From: Thiotrichales bacterium 19S9-11 | Lineage (GTDB): Bacteria; Pseudomonadota; Gammaproteobacteria; Francisellales; Francisellaceae | Reading direction: 5' to 3' | Assembly (NCBI GenBank): GCA_021713395.1 | Contig: JAKJJT010000004.1 | Coordinates: forward strand, 62,001-126,000 | Length of the DNA: 64,000 nt | Shown here: positions 30,304 through 39,509 of the stretch, piece after piece | Layout: every line of letters starts with the position of its first letter | Position numbering within the stretch: position 1 is the stretch's first letter | Translations under genes and position numbers: made by a program | Notes under the pieces: model-generated | Told to the model about the DNA's origin: nothing | The model's input: the letters and a program-made list of their open reading frames with translations, nothing else | Database searches by the model: none

Positions 30304-30747
30304 TTATGATTTTTGACAAAATGCTATGGCAGCTTGAAGAGCTAATCTATAACTAGTTAAGCCCAAACCTGAAATAATGCCATAGGCAATATCTGAAAAA
30401 TAGGACTTATGCCTAAATGATTCTCTCTTATATATATTTGAAATATGAACTTCAATAAAAGGGGTGTCAACGCTTAATAATGCATCTCTTAGTGCAATGC
30501 TAGTATGTGTAAAAGCGGCAGGGTTAAATAAAATAAATGTAATATTATCTTTTTTTACGTGATGAATTTTTTCAATTAGTTCTGCTTCGCTATTAGATTG
30601 GAAGCTTATAAGGTTAATATCATTAGAGCTTGCTGTGTCAATTAGCTCTTTTTCCAATGACTTAAGAGAAGTGCTCCCATAAGTATCTGTCTCTCTTTGA
30701 CCTAACATATCCAAGTTAGGACCATTTAATAAAAGGATGTTTGTCAT
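30304..30747 (-). CDS. aroQ: Type II 3-dehydroquinate dehydratase
   Basis: 147 residues. Family motifs [14 protein letters not shown] (with the later catalytic Tyr in DTYGS), [17 protein letters not shown] and [22 protein letters not shown]. It removes water from 3-dehydroquinate in the shikimate pathway; the dodecameric type II enzyme. aroQ-accB-accC is a common gammaproteobacterial order and starts the seven-gene minus-strand run. Confidence 0.97.
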   Translation of the reverse strand: MTNILLLNGPNLDMLGQRETDTYGSTSLKSLEKELIDTASSNDINLISFQSNSEAELIEKIHHVKKDNITFILFNPAAFTHTSIALRDALLSVDTPFIEVHISNIYKRESFRHKSYFSDIAYGIISGLGLTSYRLALQAAIAFCQKS

Positions 30748-30929
30748 ATAATACTTAACATCAATTTTTACACAATAAAACGGGATTGTCGCACAAGTTG
30801 ATGATAATTGCTAGTTTGGTTAAATAAATTAGCGCTTTAGTCTCTAAGTTTAAACGACTAAAAAAATCAAGCTGATTTAAAATCAAAGTGCTATGATATA
30901 GCAATAGAGTCATCAAAATAGGTAAGTAT

Positions 30930-31502
30930 ATGGATTTTTTCGTAGGTTTTAATTGGGTTGATTGGATTTTTGTTGCTTTGATTGGCATGGCAATTATTGT
31001 GGGTTTTATTAAAGGGTTCTGGGTTGAACTTTTTTCATTAATAACTTGGACTGCAGTTGTCATTATATTATATTTCTTTACCGGTATGCTTGCCCAGTAT
31101 GCTTTCTCATGGATTACGTATCCTAAAGTAGCATTGGGCATTAGTGGTATTGTGATTGTTTTTGGTGTTTGGATTGTTGGGAAGCTTCTGTCTTTTGCAT
31201 TTGGTTTGGGTAAAAATACGGGTATTGGCGCAAGATTTGCAGGTGGCATTGTTAGCTTTTTTAAAGCTGGCGTTGTTTTAGTTGTAATCATTAACTTATT
31301 GAATTTGTCAGAGATGGTTTCATTAAGCAAGCCATGGTTATCATCTAGCGTTGCTCAAGAAACTTTGGACTTAACAGATTTATTTCAGCAAAAAGTGAAA
31401 AAATTAAATAATAATCAATATAACAAAGGTCAAAATCCAGATAGCCCTGATAATGATAAAATCAGTGCGTTTTATCATGATGCAATAGGTCCTTCAAGCT
31501 AG
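30930..31502 (+). CDS. cvpA: CvpA-family membrane protein
   Basis: 190 residues, about four membrane helices followed by a polar Asn/Gln/Lys-rich tail from about 150. The N-terminal WVDWIFVALIGMAIIVGFIKGFWVELFSLITW is the typical CvpA opening, with later GLGKNTGIGARFAGGIVSFFKAG. CvpA is needed for colicin V production and envelope stress tolerance. It usually precedes purF; here purF is absent and an unknown gene follows. A TATGAT at 30892-30897 may be its -10. It is divergent from aroQ. Confidence 0.88.
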   Translation: MDFFVGFNWVDWIFVALIGMAIIVGFIKGFWVELFSLITWTAVVIILYFFTGMLAQYAFSWITYPKVALGISGIVIVFGVWIVGKLLSFAFGLGKNTGIGARFAGGIVSFFKAGVVLVVIINLLNLSEMVSLSKPWLSSSVAQETLDLTDLFQQKVKKLNNNQYNKGQNPDSPDNDKISAFYHDAIGPSS

Positions 31503-31696
31503 TTATCAAACAAGCATATATTGCCATAAGAAAAACAAAAATTCACTTTTAAAACATACCAATTGGCGGAGTAGTTCACTTTTTAACGTTTCTTTTTATT
31601 AACAAGGATAAAAAACTAATATATTAAAATGACACTAGCATCTTAGTATGATATATTATAATTTTGTTAAATTACAATTGCAGGAGATTTATTAAC

Positions 31697-32617
31697 ATGA
31701 TTGATAAAGAATTATTAAAAAAAATTAGAAATTTTATTAATGACAATGAAACTGACTTAATTAAAGAACTAAAAAAATTACCTGAATATACAAATATGAG
31801 TGATGATGAAATTATAAAATCATACGAAAATAAAGTATATATGAGACTTGCTGAAAACATTTTAAATGAATCTGACTATAATGAATTTAAAGAATTCACT
31901 GAAACTGATAAATCAACGCATATTCAAATGGCAGTTTTATTGTTTTTATTCAAGAAACGCTGCACCATGGATTCTAATGATTTGAGTAGAACGATTAACG
32001 ATTGTTCGCCACAGGCAATTAGAGATATATTTTTTAAGCCAAGTAATTATCAGGAACTTAAAACTAAAACTACTAGTAGCCAGCTAGAGCAGCAGCCATC
32101 TGTGGTAACTCAACCTACTATCTCTCAGCCTAAAATTCCTCAGCAGTATCAATTTTTTGTTGACATTTGTGGAGCACTTGAAAGTTTTATTGCACAAAAC
32201 AAAGAGGAGAGAATTGCTCAATTAAAGCTTCATGGTGATTATAGCAAGTCAAACGATCAAGAAATACAAAAACTTTATACAGATGCAGTATACTTTGAGT
32301 TATACAAAGATTTGATTCTAGATTCAGCAAAAAAAACCACAGTTAAGAGCAGCATTCAAAATGCTTTAACTAAGCAAGACTTTAAAAATCTTTCAGTTGA
32401 CTATAATGTTTCGTTAGAGCATTTTTTAAATATAGTTAAAGAAAAATCTTCTGCTTCTTTTTATCAATCCTTTGAAAAGTCAGAGCAATTTGCTCAACTT
32501 CATAGAAAAATGGGTGTTAATTTAGAAAGAAAATCAGAACCATATCATTTTCATGAAGCGAAGGAAAAATTTGGGCTATGCAATGAAACAAATCTCATCT
32601 CCGATATGAAAAAGTAA
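31697..32617 (+). CDS. Unknown protein with an internal duplication
   Basis: 306 residues from the ATG at 31697 (AGGAG ten bases upstream; the frame is open back to 31664). Mostly helical, charged and without signal peptide or membrane helices. Residues 8-60 and 159-211 align without gaps with about 16 identities by my count (F-I..N....I..L-K....Y....D.E-I..Y...V-Y..L pattern). The two copies are separated by a Cys-containing helix pair (80-120) and a Gln/Pro/Thr-rich linker (129-151). I recognise no family. Being flanked by housekeeping genes with its own spacing, it looks like a lineage-specific insertion; an effector role is possible but unsupported. Confidence 0.65.
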   Translation: MIDKELLKKIRNFINDNETDLIKELKKLPEYTNMSDDEIIKSYENKVYMRLAENILNESDYNEFKEFTETDKSTHIQMAVLLFLFKKRCTMDSNDLSRTINDCSPQAIRDIFFKPSNYQELKTKTTSSQLEQQPSVVTQPTISQPKIPQQYQFFVDICGALESFIAQNKEERIAQLKLHGDYSKSNDQEIQKLYTDAVYFELYKDLILDSAKKTTVKSSIQNALTKQDFKNLSVDYNVSLEHFLNIVKEKSSASFYQSFEKSEQFAQLHRKMGVNLERKSEPYHFHEAKEKFGLCNETNLISDMKK

Positions 32618-32705
32618 TAAATGTTCATTGTAGCAAAACCTTTTAGCCCGATGATACATATGAAGCAAGGAAGCATCAGACATTATCCAATTTTGCAATA
32701 TTCAC

Positions 32706-32734
32706 TTAAGCTTACTCATCAATTTTGATATACT
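32706..32734 (+). promoter_or_regulatory. Probable glyQ promoter
   Basis: Extended -10 TGATATACT (TG at 32726-32727, TATACT at 32729-32734) preceded at 17 bases by a weak TTAAGC. It lies about 50 bases before the glyQ ATG. Confidence 0.45.
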
Positions 32735-32784
32735 TTTTCTAATTTAAAAATTTAGATTTACTCAAGCAATTAAAGAGGGCAATA

Positions 32785-33693
32785 ATGTCAAATGTCATGA
32801 CATTTCAGGAAATTATATTTACCTTACAAAACTATTGGGCAGAAAAAGGGTGTATTATCGTTCAACCCTATGATATCGAAGTTGGTGCGGGGACATTTCA
32901 TCCAGCAACTTTTTTAAGATCAATTGGACCTGAACCTTGGAATGCAGCCTATGTTCAGCCATCGCGTAGACCAACGGATGGGCGTTATGGAGATAATCCA
33001 AACCGAGGACAGCATTACTATCAGTTTCAGGTTGTTATGAAACCATCACCAGATAATATACAAGAACTTTATTTAGGTTCCTTAAAAGTATTAGGCTTTG
33101 ATCCATTGGTTCATGATATTCGCTTTGTTGAAGATAACTGGGAATCACCAACACTTGGAGCATGGGGTTTAGGTTGGGAAGTTTGGGCGAATGGTATGGA
33201 GGTGACACAGTTTACTTATTTTCAACAAGTAGGTGGCCTTGATTGTAAGCCAGTCACAGGTGAAATTACTTATGGGCTTGAACGTTTGGCAATGTATATT
33301 CAAAATGTTAATAGCATGTATGATCTAGTTTGGGCTAATACACCTAATGGTCCGGTTTATTATGGTGATGTATTTAAACAAAATGAAGTTGAGATGTCCC
33401 ATTATAACTTTGAAGAAGCTGATGTTGACTTTTTGCTTAAGCAGTTTGATCATTTAGAAAAAGAAGCAAATCGCTTGATTGAGAAAAAGCTACCGCTACC
33501 TGCTTATGAAATGATGTTAAAGGCATCTCATACCTTTAACATGCTTGATGCACGTCATGCTGTTTCAGTTACAGAGCGCCAAAGCTATATACTAAGAGTT
33601 AGATCATTGGCAAAACAAGTGGCTGAAAGTTATTATCAAGCAAGAGAAGAACTAGAGTTTCCAATGTTGCGCCAAGCTGAGGCATCACTTTAA
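32785..33693 (+). CDS. glyQ: Glycyl-tRNA synthetase alpha subunit
   Basis: 302 residues, normal length. Typical start [40 protein letters not shown], then [26 protein letters not shown] and the motif [12 protein letters not shown]. With GlyS it forms the alpha2-beta2 enzyme that charges tRNA-Gly. The usual partner glyS does not follow; rmuC starts 29 bases later. The glyS gene must lie elsewhere, since the alpha subunit alone is not active in known systems. Confidence 0.98.
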   Translation: MSNVMTFQEIIFTLQNYWAEKGCIIVQPYDIEVGAGTFHPATFLRSIGPEPWNAAYVQPSRRPTDGRYGDNPNRGQHYYQFQVVMKPSPDNIQELYLGSLKVLGFDPLVHDIRFVEDNWESPTLGAWGLGWEVWANGMEVTQFTYFQQVGGLDCKPVTGEITYGLERLAMYIQNVNSMYDLVWANTPNGPVYYGDVFKQNEVEMSHYNFEEADVDFLLKQFDHLEKEANRLIEKKLPLPAYEMMLKASHTFNMLDARHAVSVTERQSYILRVRSLAKQVAESYYQAREELEFPMLRQAEASL

Positions 33694-33722
33694 GATTAAA
33701 TCACATAAATTAGGATAAGTAG

Positions 33723-35024
33723 ATGATAGTAGGGATATTATTTATTGTATTAGCTGTATTATTAATAGCTTTGATTGGTATTATATTTAGCCGAAATAGT
33801 CTAAAAACAAAAAATATAATTATTGATCATCAACTACAAGATAAAGTATCACAACTAGAACAACTAAATTGTGATCTAAGTAGTAAACAGTCAGAGATAA
33901 AGGACTTATTAGAAAACCAGTCAAAGCAATCACAGATGATTGCTGAACTACAGAATCAATTAAAAAATGATGAAAAACGCCTTCATGACTTAAAAGAAGC
34001 AAAAGACTTGTTATCACAGCAGTTTAAAGTTATTGCACAAGAGGTGTTAGATCAAAAATCAAAGCAACACCAAGATGGGTTAGAGCAATATCTAAAACCT
34101 TTTAAAGAACAGGTTAAAGGCTTTGGTGAAAAAATTGAAAAATACCATATGCAAGGCAAAGCAGATCAAGCAGCATTAAAGTCAGCATTAGAAACGGAAG
34201 TTAGAAATATGATGACTTTAAGTCAAAAAATAAAAAGTGATGCTGATAATCTAGCAAAAGCATTAAAAGGTGACAAAAAAATCCAAGGTAACTGGGGAGA
34301 GTTAATTCTAGAACGCGTTTTAGAAACATCAGGCCTACGTCAAGGTGTAGAATATACGCTACAAAAAACGCTTAAAGATGAAGATAGAAGCATATTTAGA
34401 CCTGATGTAATTGTTCACTTGCCAGAAGGTAAAGATATAATTATTGATTCAAAAGTGTCTTTAGTTGCCTATGAACGTTACTCTCGAGCAGTTAATGACG
34501 AAGAAAGGCTACAATCTTTAAAGGCACATATCCAATCAATTCGAACACATATCAGTCAACTAAGTCAAAAAGAATACCAAAAGCTTGCAGGAGTGCAGTC
34601 ACTTGACTTTGTTCTTTTATTTATTCCAATAGAGTCAGCATTTGTTCTTGCGTTTCAAAATGATGAGCAGTTATTTTCAGATGCGTTTAATAAGCGGATT
34701 ATTGTTGTGACACCAACAACATTATTAGCAACCTTAAGAACCATTGAAAATATCTGGCGTTATGAAAATCAAAATAAAAATGCGCAAGAAATTGCGCTAA
34801 GAGCACAGCGCATGTTAGATAAGTTTTCAGGGTTTATTGAAGATTTAGATAAAATGGGCGATCAAATACAAAAAGTAAAAGATACTCATGAGAAAGCAAT
34901 GAATAAATTATCAAAGGGAAATGGTAATTTAATAAATCAAGCAAATCGCTTAGTTAAGTTAGGCGTACCAATGGGGAAAAAGTTGCCAAAAAGTTTAATT
35001 GATCAAGCTGACTTAAATGATTAG
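33723..35024 (+). CDS. rmuC: RmuC-family DNA recombination protein
   Basis: 433 residues. One N-terminal membrane helix (about 2-22), a long coiled coil (30-115), then the RmuC nuclease-like domain with GNWGELILERVLETSGLRQGVEY, RPDVIVHLPEGKDIIIDSKVSL (PD-(D/E)xK-type core D...DSK) and the C-terminal TPTTLLATLRTIENIWRYENQNKNA. RmuC limits inversions at short inverted repeats and defends against some mobile DNA. It probably shares a transcript with glyQ. Confidence 0.95.
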   Translation: MIVGILFIVLAVLLIALIGIIFSRNSLKTKNIIIDHQLQDKVSQLEQLNCDLSSKQSEIKDLLENQSKQSQMIAELQNQLKNDEKRLHDLKEAKDLLSQQFKVIAQEVLDQKSKQHQDGLEQYLKPFKEQVKGFGEKIEKYHMQGKADQAALKSALETEVRNMMTLSQKIKSDADNLAKALKGDKKIQGNWGELILERVLETSGLRQGVEYTLQKTLKDEDRSIFRPDVIVHLPEGKDIIIDSKVSLVAYERYSRAVNDEERLQSLKAHIQSIRTHISQLSQKEYQKLAGVQSLDFVLLFIPIESAFVLAFQNDEQLFSDAFNKRIIVVTPTTLLATLRTIENIWRYENQNKNAQEIALRAQRMLDKFSGFIEDLDKMGDQIQKVKDTHEKAMNKLSKGNGNLINQANRLVKLGVPMGKKLPKSLIDQADLND

Positions 35025-35045
35025 GATTAATTAATATTTAAAAAT

Positions 35046-36026
35046 TTACTTATGCCATTTTGGGTTTAATTCCCATGCCCAGGAGTCTTCAATAATTTCA
35101 TCAAGACTATATTGTGGTTTCCAATTTAGCTCTTTCTTAGCAGATTCACTATCAGCAATAAGTATTGCAGGGTCTCCATCACGCCGCTCTGAGTGAATAA
35201 CTTTAAAGTTTTGATTAGTTATATTTTTGACAGAATTAATAACCTCTAAAATAGAATAACCTTCACCATTTCCAAGGTTATGTGTTGTTGATGATTGATA
35301 TTTTAATAAGTGTTCAAATGCAAGTAGATGTGCTGAAGCAAGATCCATAACATGAATATAATCTCGAATGCATGTGCCATCTTTTGTATCATAGTCAGTG
35401 CCATAAATAGCGATCGCATCTTTTCTGCCTGAGGCTGCTTTTAAAACTTGTGGAACTAGGTGGGTTATAGGTTCATGGAAACCAATTTTTCCTTTAGGGT
35501 CTGCGCCAGCAGCATTGAAGTACCGAAGGATAGATGATTTAAGTCCATAGGCGCGATCAAAATCTTTTAAGGCTTCTTCAAGCATTAACTTGGATCTGCC
35601 ATAAGGGTTAATAGGTAGCTTTTGATGATTAGTGTCAACCGGAGTATAAGTGGGCTCTCCATAAACTGCAGCAGTGGAAGAAAAAACAAAATAATTGATA
35701 TTATGTTTAATCATTTCATCGAGTAAAACAAGTGATTTTGAAAAATTATTGTCATAATACTTTATGGGATTATGAACAGACTCATCAACGACCACATGTG
35801 CTGCAAAGTGCATTACGCCAGTGATTTGATGTTTAGAGAATATGCTTTTCAGTAGTTTTCTATCAGCCAGATCACCCTGATAAAAATGCTCAGTTAAGAC
35901 AGCGTCTTTTGAACCAGTGGATAAGTCATCAAGTACAATAACATCATAATTATTTTCAAGTAGATGTAAAGTAACATGGGACCCAATATAACCGGCTCCT
36001 CCGACGATTAAAATTTGGTTTTTCAT
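35046..36026 (-). CDS. galE: UDP-glucose 4-epimerase
   Basis: 326 residues. NAD-binding GGAGYIGSHVTLHLLE, the SDR catalytic pair with Ser in FSSTAAVYGEP and Tyr-x3-Lys in NPYGRSK, and the C-terminal GDPAILIADSESAKKELNWKP. It interconverts UDP-glucose and UDP-galactose, giving galactose donors for surface glycans. It is the last gene of a minus-strand run with three glycosyltransferase genes, 37 bases after the preceding one. Confidence 0.96.
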   Translation of the reverse strand: MKNQILIVGGAGYIGSHVTLHLLENNYDVIVLDDLSTGSKDAVLTEHFYQGDLADRKLLKSIFSKHQITGVMHFAAHVVVDESVHNPIKYYDNNFSKSLVLLDEMIKHNINYFVFSSTAAVYGEPTYTPVDTNHQKLPINPYGRSKLMLEEALKDFDRAYGLKSSILRYFNAAGADPKGKIGFHEPITHLVPQVLKAASGRKDAIAIYGTDYDTKDGTCIRDYIHVMDLASAHLLAFEHLLKYQSSTTHNLGNGEGYSILEVINSVKNITNQNFKVIHSERRDGDPAILIADSESAKKELNWKPQYSLDEIIEDSWAWELNPKWHK

Positions 36027-36063
36027 ATTATCTTCAAGCCCAATTTTAAAAAATAGTTGGTTT

Positions 36064-37158
36064 TCATTTTATACGTTCATTAGTCAGATGATTGTATAGT
36101 TTATCTAGTTTATTAACCATACACTCAGGGTAAAAGTTATTAATAAGTTGATTAATTTGCGTTGTATAGGCATTTATACTGTATTGCTTGCTTATTAGAT
36201 TGATTACTTTATCAATTGCTTTAGCAAGCGCCTCTGGGTTTTCTTTTTTGAATTGGATAATAGTATTATTATTGTGAGTTATTTCATTTATTCCATCAGC
36301 ATCAGAGCACACAAGTATACGGTCTAAAGCGATAGCTTCTAATGCTGTTAAGGGTAAGCCTTCAAAATGAGATGGTATAAGCACAATATCACAATTTCTC
36401 ATAAGCTCAAAAAATTCATGAAATGCTAACTCACCAATAATAGAAACTCTATCATCATTTATATTTTTTATTTGATCAGCTTTTGCTCCACAGATATAGA
36501 GTTTAAATTCTTTATCAGTGAGTTTAAGTGCTTCAATTAAGTCATAGTATCCTTTATTCTTTTGAAAACCACCCGAATATAATATTTTAATGTTTTCATT
36601 TTTACTGTTAATAGGCTTAATTTTATTTTTTAGTTTTAGCACTTCAGAAAAAACACAATTATATACAACATGAAACCGATCATCCTTATGCAGCTTATTT
36701 TCAATCCAATTTTTAGTGGAATTGCTAACAGCAATTAGAGCGTGAGCTTTTTTAGGAATAACTGGGTTTCCAAAGTTTCGATGGTAGTGTGTGACGATTT
36801 TAGTATTAGGATTTTTGAGTTTATTTACAATTGAATCAACCAAAGCTTGGCGGTTGTGAATATGAATAATATCAGGGTTATAATTGTTTATTTTTTTAAC
36901 TAAATTATTAAAGGTAAAGTAGTTTAATCGAAACCATTTATTTAGTATGCGATTAAGCAGTTTATTTTCTTTAAAAAAACGGTATGGTATTGAGTGAAAT
37001 ATTGTATCAGGGCTGTCATCCTTCGAATATACCTCAACGATGTACCCTTTTTTTTGTAAGTAAACTGCTTGGTCAAAAATAAGTTTTGGTACAGAAGCAG
37101 ATAGGTTAGTAGCATTGCCCCAAAAAGATACGATGGCTATTTTCAATGGTTTACTCAT
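36064..37158 (-). CDS. Glycosyltransferase, GT4-type
   Basis: 364 residues from the ATG at 37158. The frame extends to 37197, but MSKPLKIAIVSFWG is the natural start and leaves a four-base gap to the upstream gene instead of an overlap. C-terminal nucleotide-sugar binding half has ILYSGGFQKNKGYYDLIEAL, then the E-x7-E region in IPSHFEGLPLTALEAIALDR. GT4 enzymes are retaining GT-B transferases. The sugar and acceptor cannot be told; LPS or another surface polysaccharide is likely from the neighbouring galE and GT9 genes. Confidence 0.85.
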   Translation of the reverse strand: MSKPLKIAIVSFWGNATNLSASVPKLIFDQAVYLQKKGYIVEVYSKDDSPDTIFHSIPYRFFKENKLLNRILNKWFRLNYFTFNNLVKKINNYNPDIIHIHNRQALVDSIVNKLKNPNTKIVTHYHRNFGNPVIPKKAHALIAVSNSTKNWIENKLHKDDRFHVVYNCVFSEVLKLKNKIKPINSKNENIKILYSGGFQKNKGYYDLIEALKLTDKEFKLYICGAKADQIKNINDDRVSIIGELAFHEFFELMRNCDIVLIPSHFEGLPLTALEAIALDRILVCSDADGINEITHNNNTIIQFKKENPEALAKAIDKVINLISKQYSINAYTTQINQLINNFYPECMVNKLDKLYNHLTNERIK

Positions 37159-37162
37159 TTTA

Positions 37163-38287
37163 TTATACTCCAATGGATAAATATTTTTCAGCAACATGTT
37201 TGACAGAAAATTTCATTTTAAGTTGCTCTCTATTGATAGGATATGGGTTATGGTAAACCTCATTTATTTTCTTAGCTAAACTGTCTGCGCTAAGATCAGA
37301 TAAACCAGCCGACATTTCATCAGTTAATATTTCTGAAGGACCAGATAAACAGTTAGTACTAACAACAGGGACATGACATGCTAATGCTTCAACAATCACA
37401 TTGCAAAAACCTTCAAAATCAGAGCTAACGACTAAAAGTTTTGCATTTTTTATAATGGGGTAGGGGTTTTGAAAGAAGCCTGCTATGTTTACTTTATTTT
37501 GCAGTTTTAACTCATCTATCCAAGCTTTTATTTGATTTTCTTCATTAGCATTGCCCTTGCCAATTAGGATCAGTTTTGCTGGGATATCAGATATAGAGTA
37601 CGCTTGTAATAGGCGACTAATTCTTTTTTGATGCTCAGCAAAACGCCCTAAATAAACAACATAGGGTTCGGTAATATCGATAGGTGATGTTTGATTGGAT
37701 AAGTGTGTAATTTTTTCAAAATCAAAAGGATTATAAATAGTCTGAATTGAATTTGGTTTAATTTTCATCGTATTGATTGCATCAGTTTGAATGCCATTTG
37801 AGACAGTGATTAAATTTTTGTGGTTATAAATTTTTTGATAGCGATAGATGTTAAGCTTGCGACTGATGCCTTTCTTATTTTGTAAATTTGTTTGATAGGA
37901 TAAAGCGATGTGTAGCACAGAATATAGTTTACTTGCTGTATGCTTTGAATAACTGATGATTCGATCACAATTTTTTTTGTTAGAGAAAATAAGGTCAAAC
38001 TGTATACCATTATTTTTTTCAGTTTTTAATACGGTTTGATCAAACGTCTTTGCCATTTGTTTAAAGTAGTGATTTGAAAATAGACGAAACTTAGGCTTTT
38101 TTGGTGCTTTAAGTTGGATGATTTCAATGGGGAAGTCAATATCATAATCTTGAGTTTTATCAAGTACAAATAGATAGACTGTGCAATTGTGATTTTTAAC
38201 CATTGCTTCTGCAAGGGTCAATACGACTTTTTCTATACCGCCAATACCAAGCTTTTCGAGAAAAAAAGCAATATGTCGTTTAGTCAA
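37163..38287 (-). CDS. Glycosyltransferase, GT4-type
   Basis: 374 residues. N-terminal HIAFFLEKLGIGGIEKVVLTLAEAM, the acceptor-side opening of GT4 enzymes that build LPS and capsules; C-terminal YVVYLGRFAEHQKRISRLLQAY, LILIGKG and the donor-site SSDFEGFCNVIVEALACHVPVVSTNC. It sits five bases after the GT9 gene and four bases before the next GT4 gene, so the three are an operon. Confidence 0.9.
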   Translation of the reverse strand: MTKRHIAFFLEKLGIGGIEKVVLTLAEAMVKNHNCTVYLFVLDKTQDYDIDFPIEIIQLKAPKKPKFRLFSNHYFKQMAKTFDQTVLKTEKNNGIQFDLIFSNKKNCDRIISYSKHTASKLYSVLHIALSYQTNLQNKKGISRKLNIYRYQKIYNHKNLITVSNGIQTDAINTMKIKPNSIQTIYNPFDFEKITHLSNQTSPIDITEPYVVYLGRFAEHQKRISRLLQAYSISDIPAKLILIGKGNANEENQIKAWIDELKLQNKVNIAGFFQNPYPIIKNAKLLVVSSDFEGFCNVIVEALACHVPVVSTNCLSGPSEILTDEMSAGLSDLSADSLAKKINEVYHNPYPINREQLKMKFSVKHVAEKYLSIGV

Positions 38288-38292
38288 TTAAT

Positions 38293-39402
38293 TCACCTTG
38301 TTTTTTCATTGATTATATCATGAAGTAGATTTGTAGCTGCTTTGAATATATCGTCAATTTCAACTCGATGTATATACTCTGCGGAGTCCTTTGGAATTGG
38401 ATGTCTATGTTTTTCACCGCAGGTGATGATTGCTTTTGGTGATTGATTATATGGCCAAGTATTATTATCCAGTTTTGATATTGCAACAATTGGAACATTC
38501 ATGGCTGAAGCGATATGCATAGGTCCTGTATCATTAGTTATATATAGGTCAATTGATGATAGTAAAGCAGTGAGTGTCATAATGTCAAAGCTTTCATCCA
38601 AGCAAACAATATTTGAATTTAAGGGTTTAAAACTTTCTATTAATGTTTGTTCTTTCTTTGATCCTGTAATTAGAAAAATACAGTTAGGGTAGTTTTGATG
38701 TAGTAGGGTAACTAGTTGCTTAAACTTTTCAGTTGGCCATTGCTTTCGTATTTGGCTAGAGCCAGGATGTATTCCAATAATGAGACGATCATTGAGTTTT
38801 TTCTTTAAAATATAGGCCTTGGCAAGTTTAAAGTTTTTTGGCTGTGGATATAAGATTAACGCTAGTTTGTCAGAAGGAGAGGATAATTTTGTTATCTCCA
38901 GCATGCGGTTTCGTACGATAACAGGATGTTCATTATTACTATCAACTAAATGTGTAAATAATGCCTCAAGTTGCTTAACTTCATTTCTAATACCAACGAA
39001 ATACTGCGCTTTTAATAAGGCACATAGAGGGTAGATAAAGCGATCAGTTGCATGAAAAATAAAAACAGCTTGAAACTTTTGTTGTTTTAATTGTTTATAC
39101 AACTTAATTTTATTCATAGTATTAATATTAAATACTTGATCAATGTATGGGTTATTTTCAGTGACAGCTTGGCCTAAGTTATTGGTTAAATAACTGATTT
39201 TTGCATGGTTTGAAATAGATTTGATCTTTTCAAAAAATGGTGTTGACCAGATGTTATCACCTAAAGCAGTTGTACAAACGAGTAAAATATTTGGTTTTTT
39301 ATCATCATATAAATTTGTTTTTTTAAACGTTTGTAGGCATTTAACAAAAGGGATGATTATGCCATTTTTAAGACGCTTGATTGTGCTTTTCATATGCTTC
39401 AT
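38293..39402 (-). CDS. Glycosyltransferase family 9 (heptosyltransferase-like)
   Basis: 369 residues. After a basic N-terminus the GT9 fold starts with PNILLVCTTALGDNIWSTPFFEKI; the C-terminal half has IGIHPGSSQIRKQWPTEKF and the donor motif NDTGPMHIASAMNVPIVAI. Family members add heptose to the inner core of LPS. It differs clearly from the WaaC gene at 61965, so it may be WaaF-like or another core transferase; the exact acceptor is open. First gene of the minus-strand glycan operon. Confidence 0.85.
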   Translation of the reverse strand: MKHMKSTIKRLKNGIIIPFVKCLQTFKKTNLYDDKKPNILLVCTTALGDNIWSTPFFEKIKSISNHAKISYLTNNLGQAVTENNPYIDQVFNINTMNKIKLYKQLKQQKFQAVFIFHATDRFIYPLCALLKAQYFVGIRNEVKQLEALFTHLVDSNNEHPVIVRNRMLEITKLSSPSDKLALILYPQPKNFKLAKAYILKKKLNDRLIIGIHPGSSQIRKQWPTEKFKQLVTLLHQNYPNCIFLITGSKKEQTLIESFKPLNSNIVCLDESFDIMTLTALLSSIDLYITNDTGPMHIASAMNVPIVAISKLDNNTWPYNQSPKAIITCGEKHRHPIPKDSAEYIHRVEIDDIFKAATNLLHDIINEKTR

Positions 39403-39509
39403 CTAGTATTTTAAACGGAGTTACTTTAGCACAAACGGATTAAATTGTCAGTGTTTTATAAATCAGTTAGTATAGACTCAATAATAGTTATAACACTATG
39501 TAAAATATC

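Noticed and set aside
30761-31330. Minus-strand ORF of 189 codons overlapping cvpA
   Set aside because: It lies opposite a well-recognised CvpA gene, has low-complexity composition (Lys, Thr, Pro, Ile) and no ribosome-binding site; it is a shadow frame.
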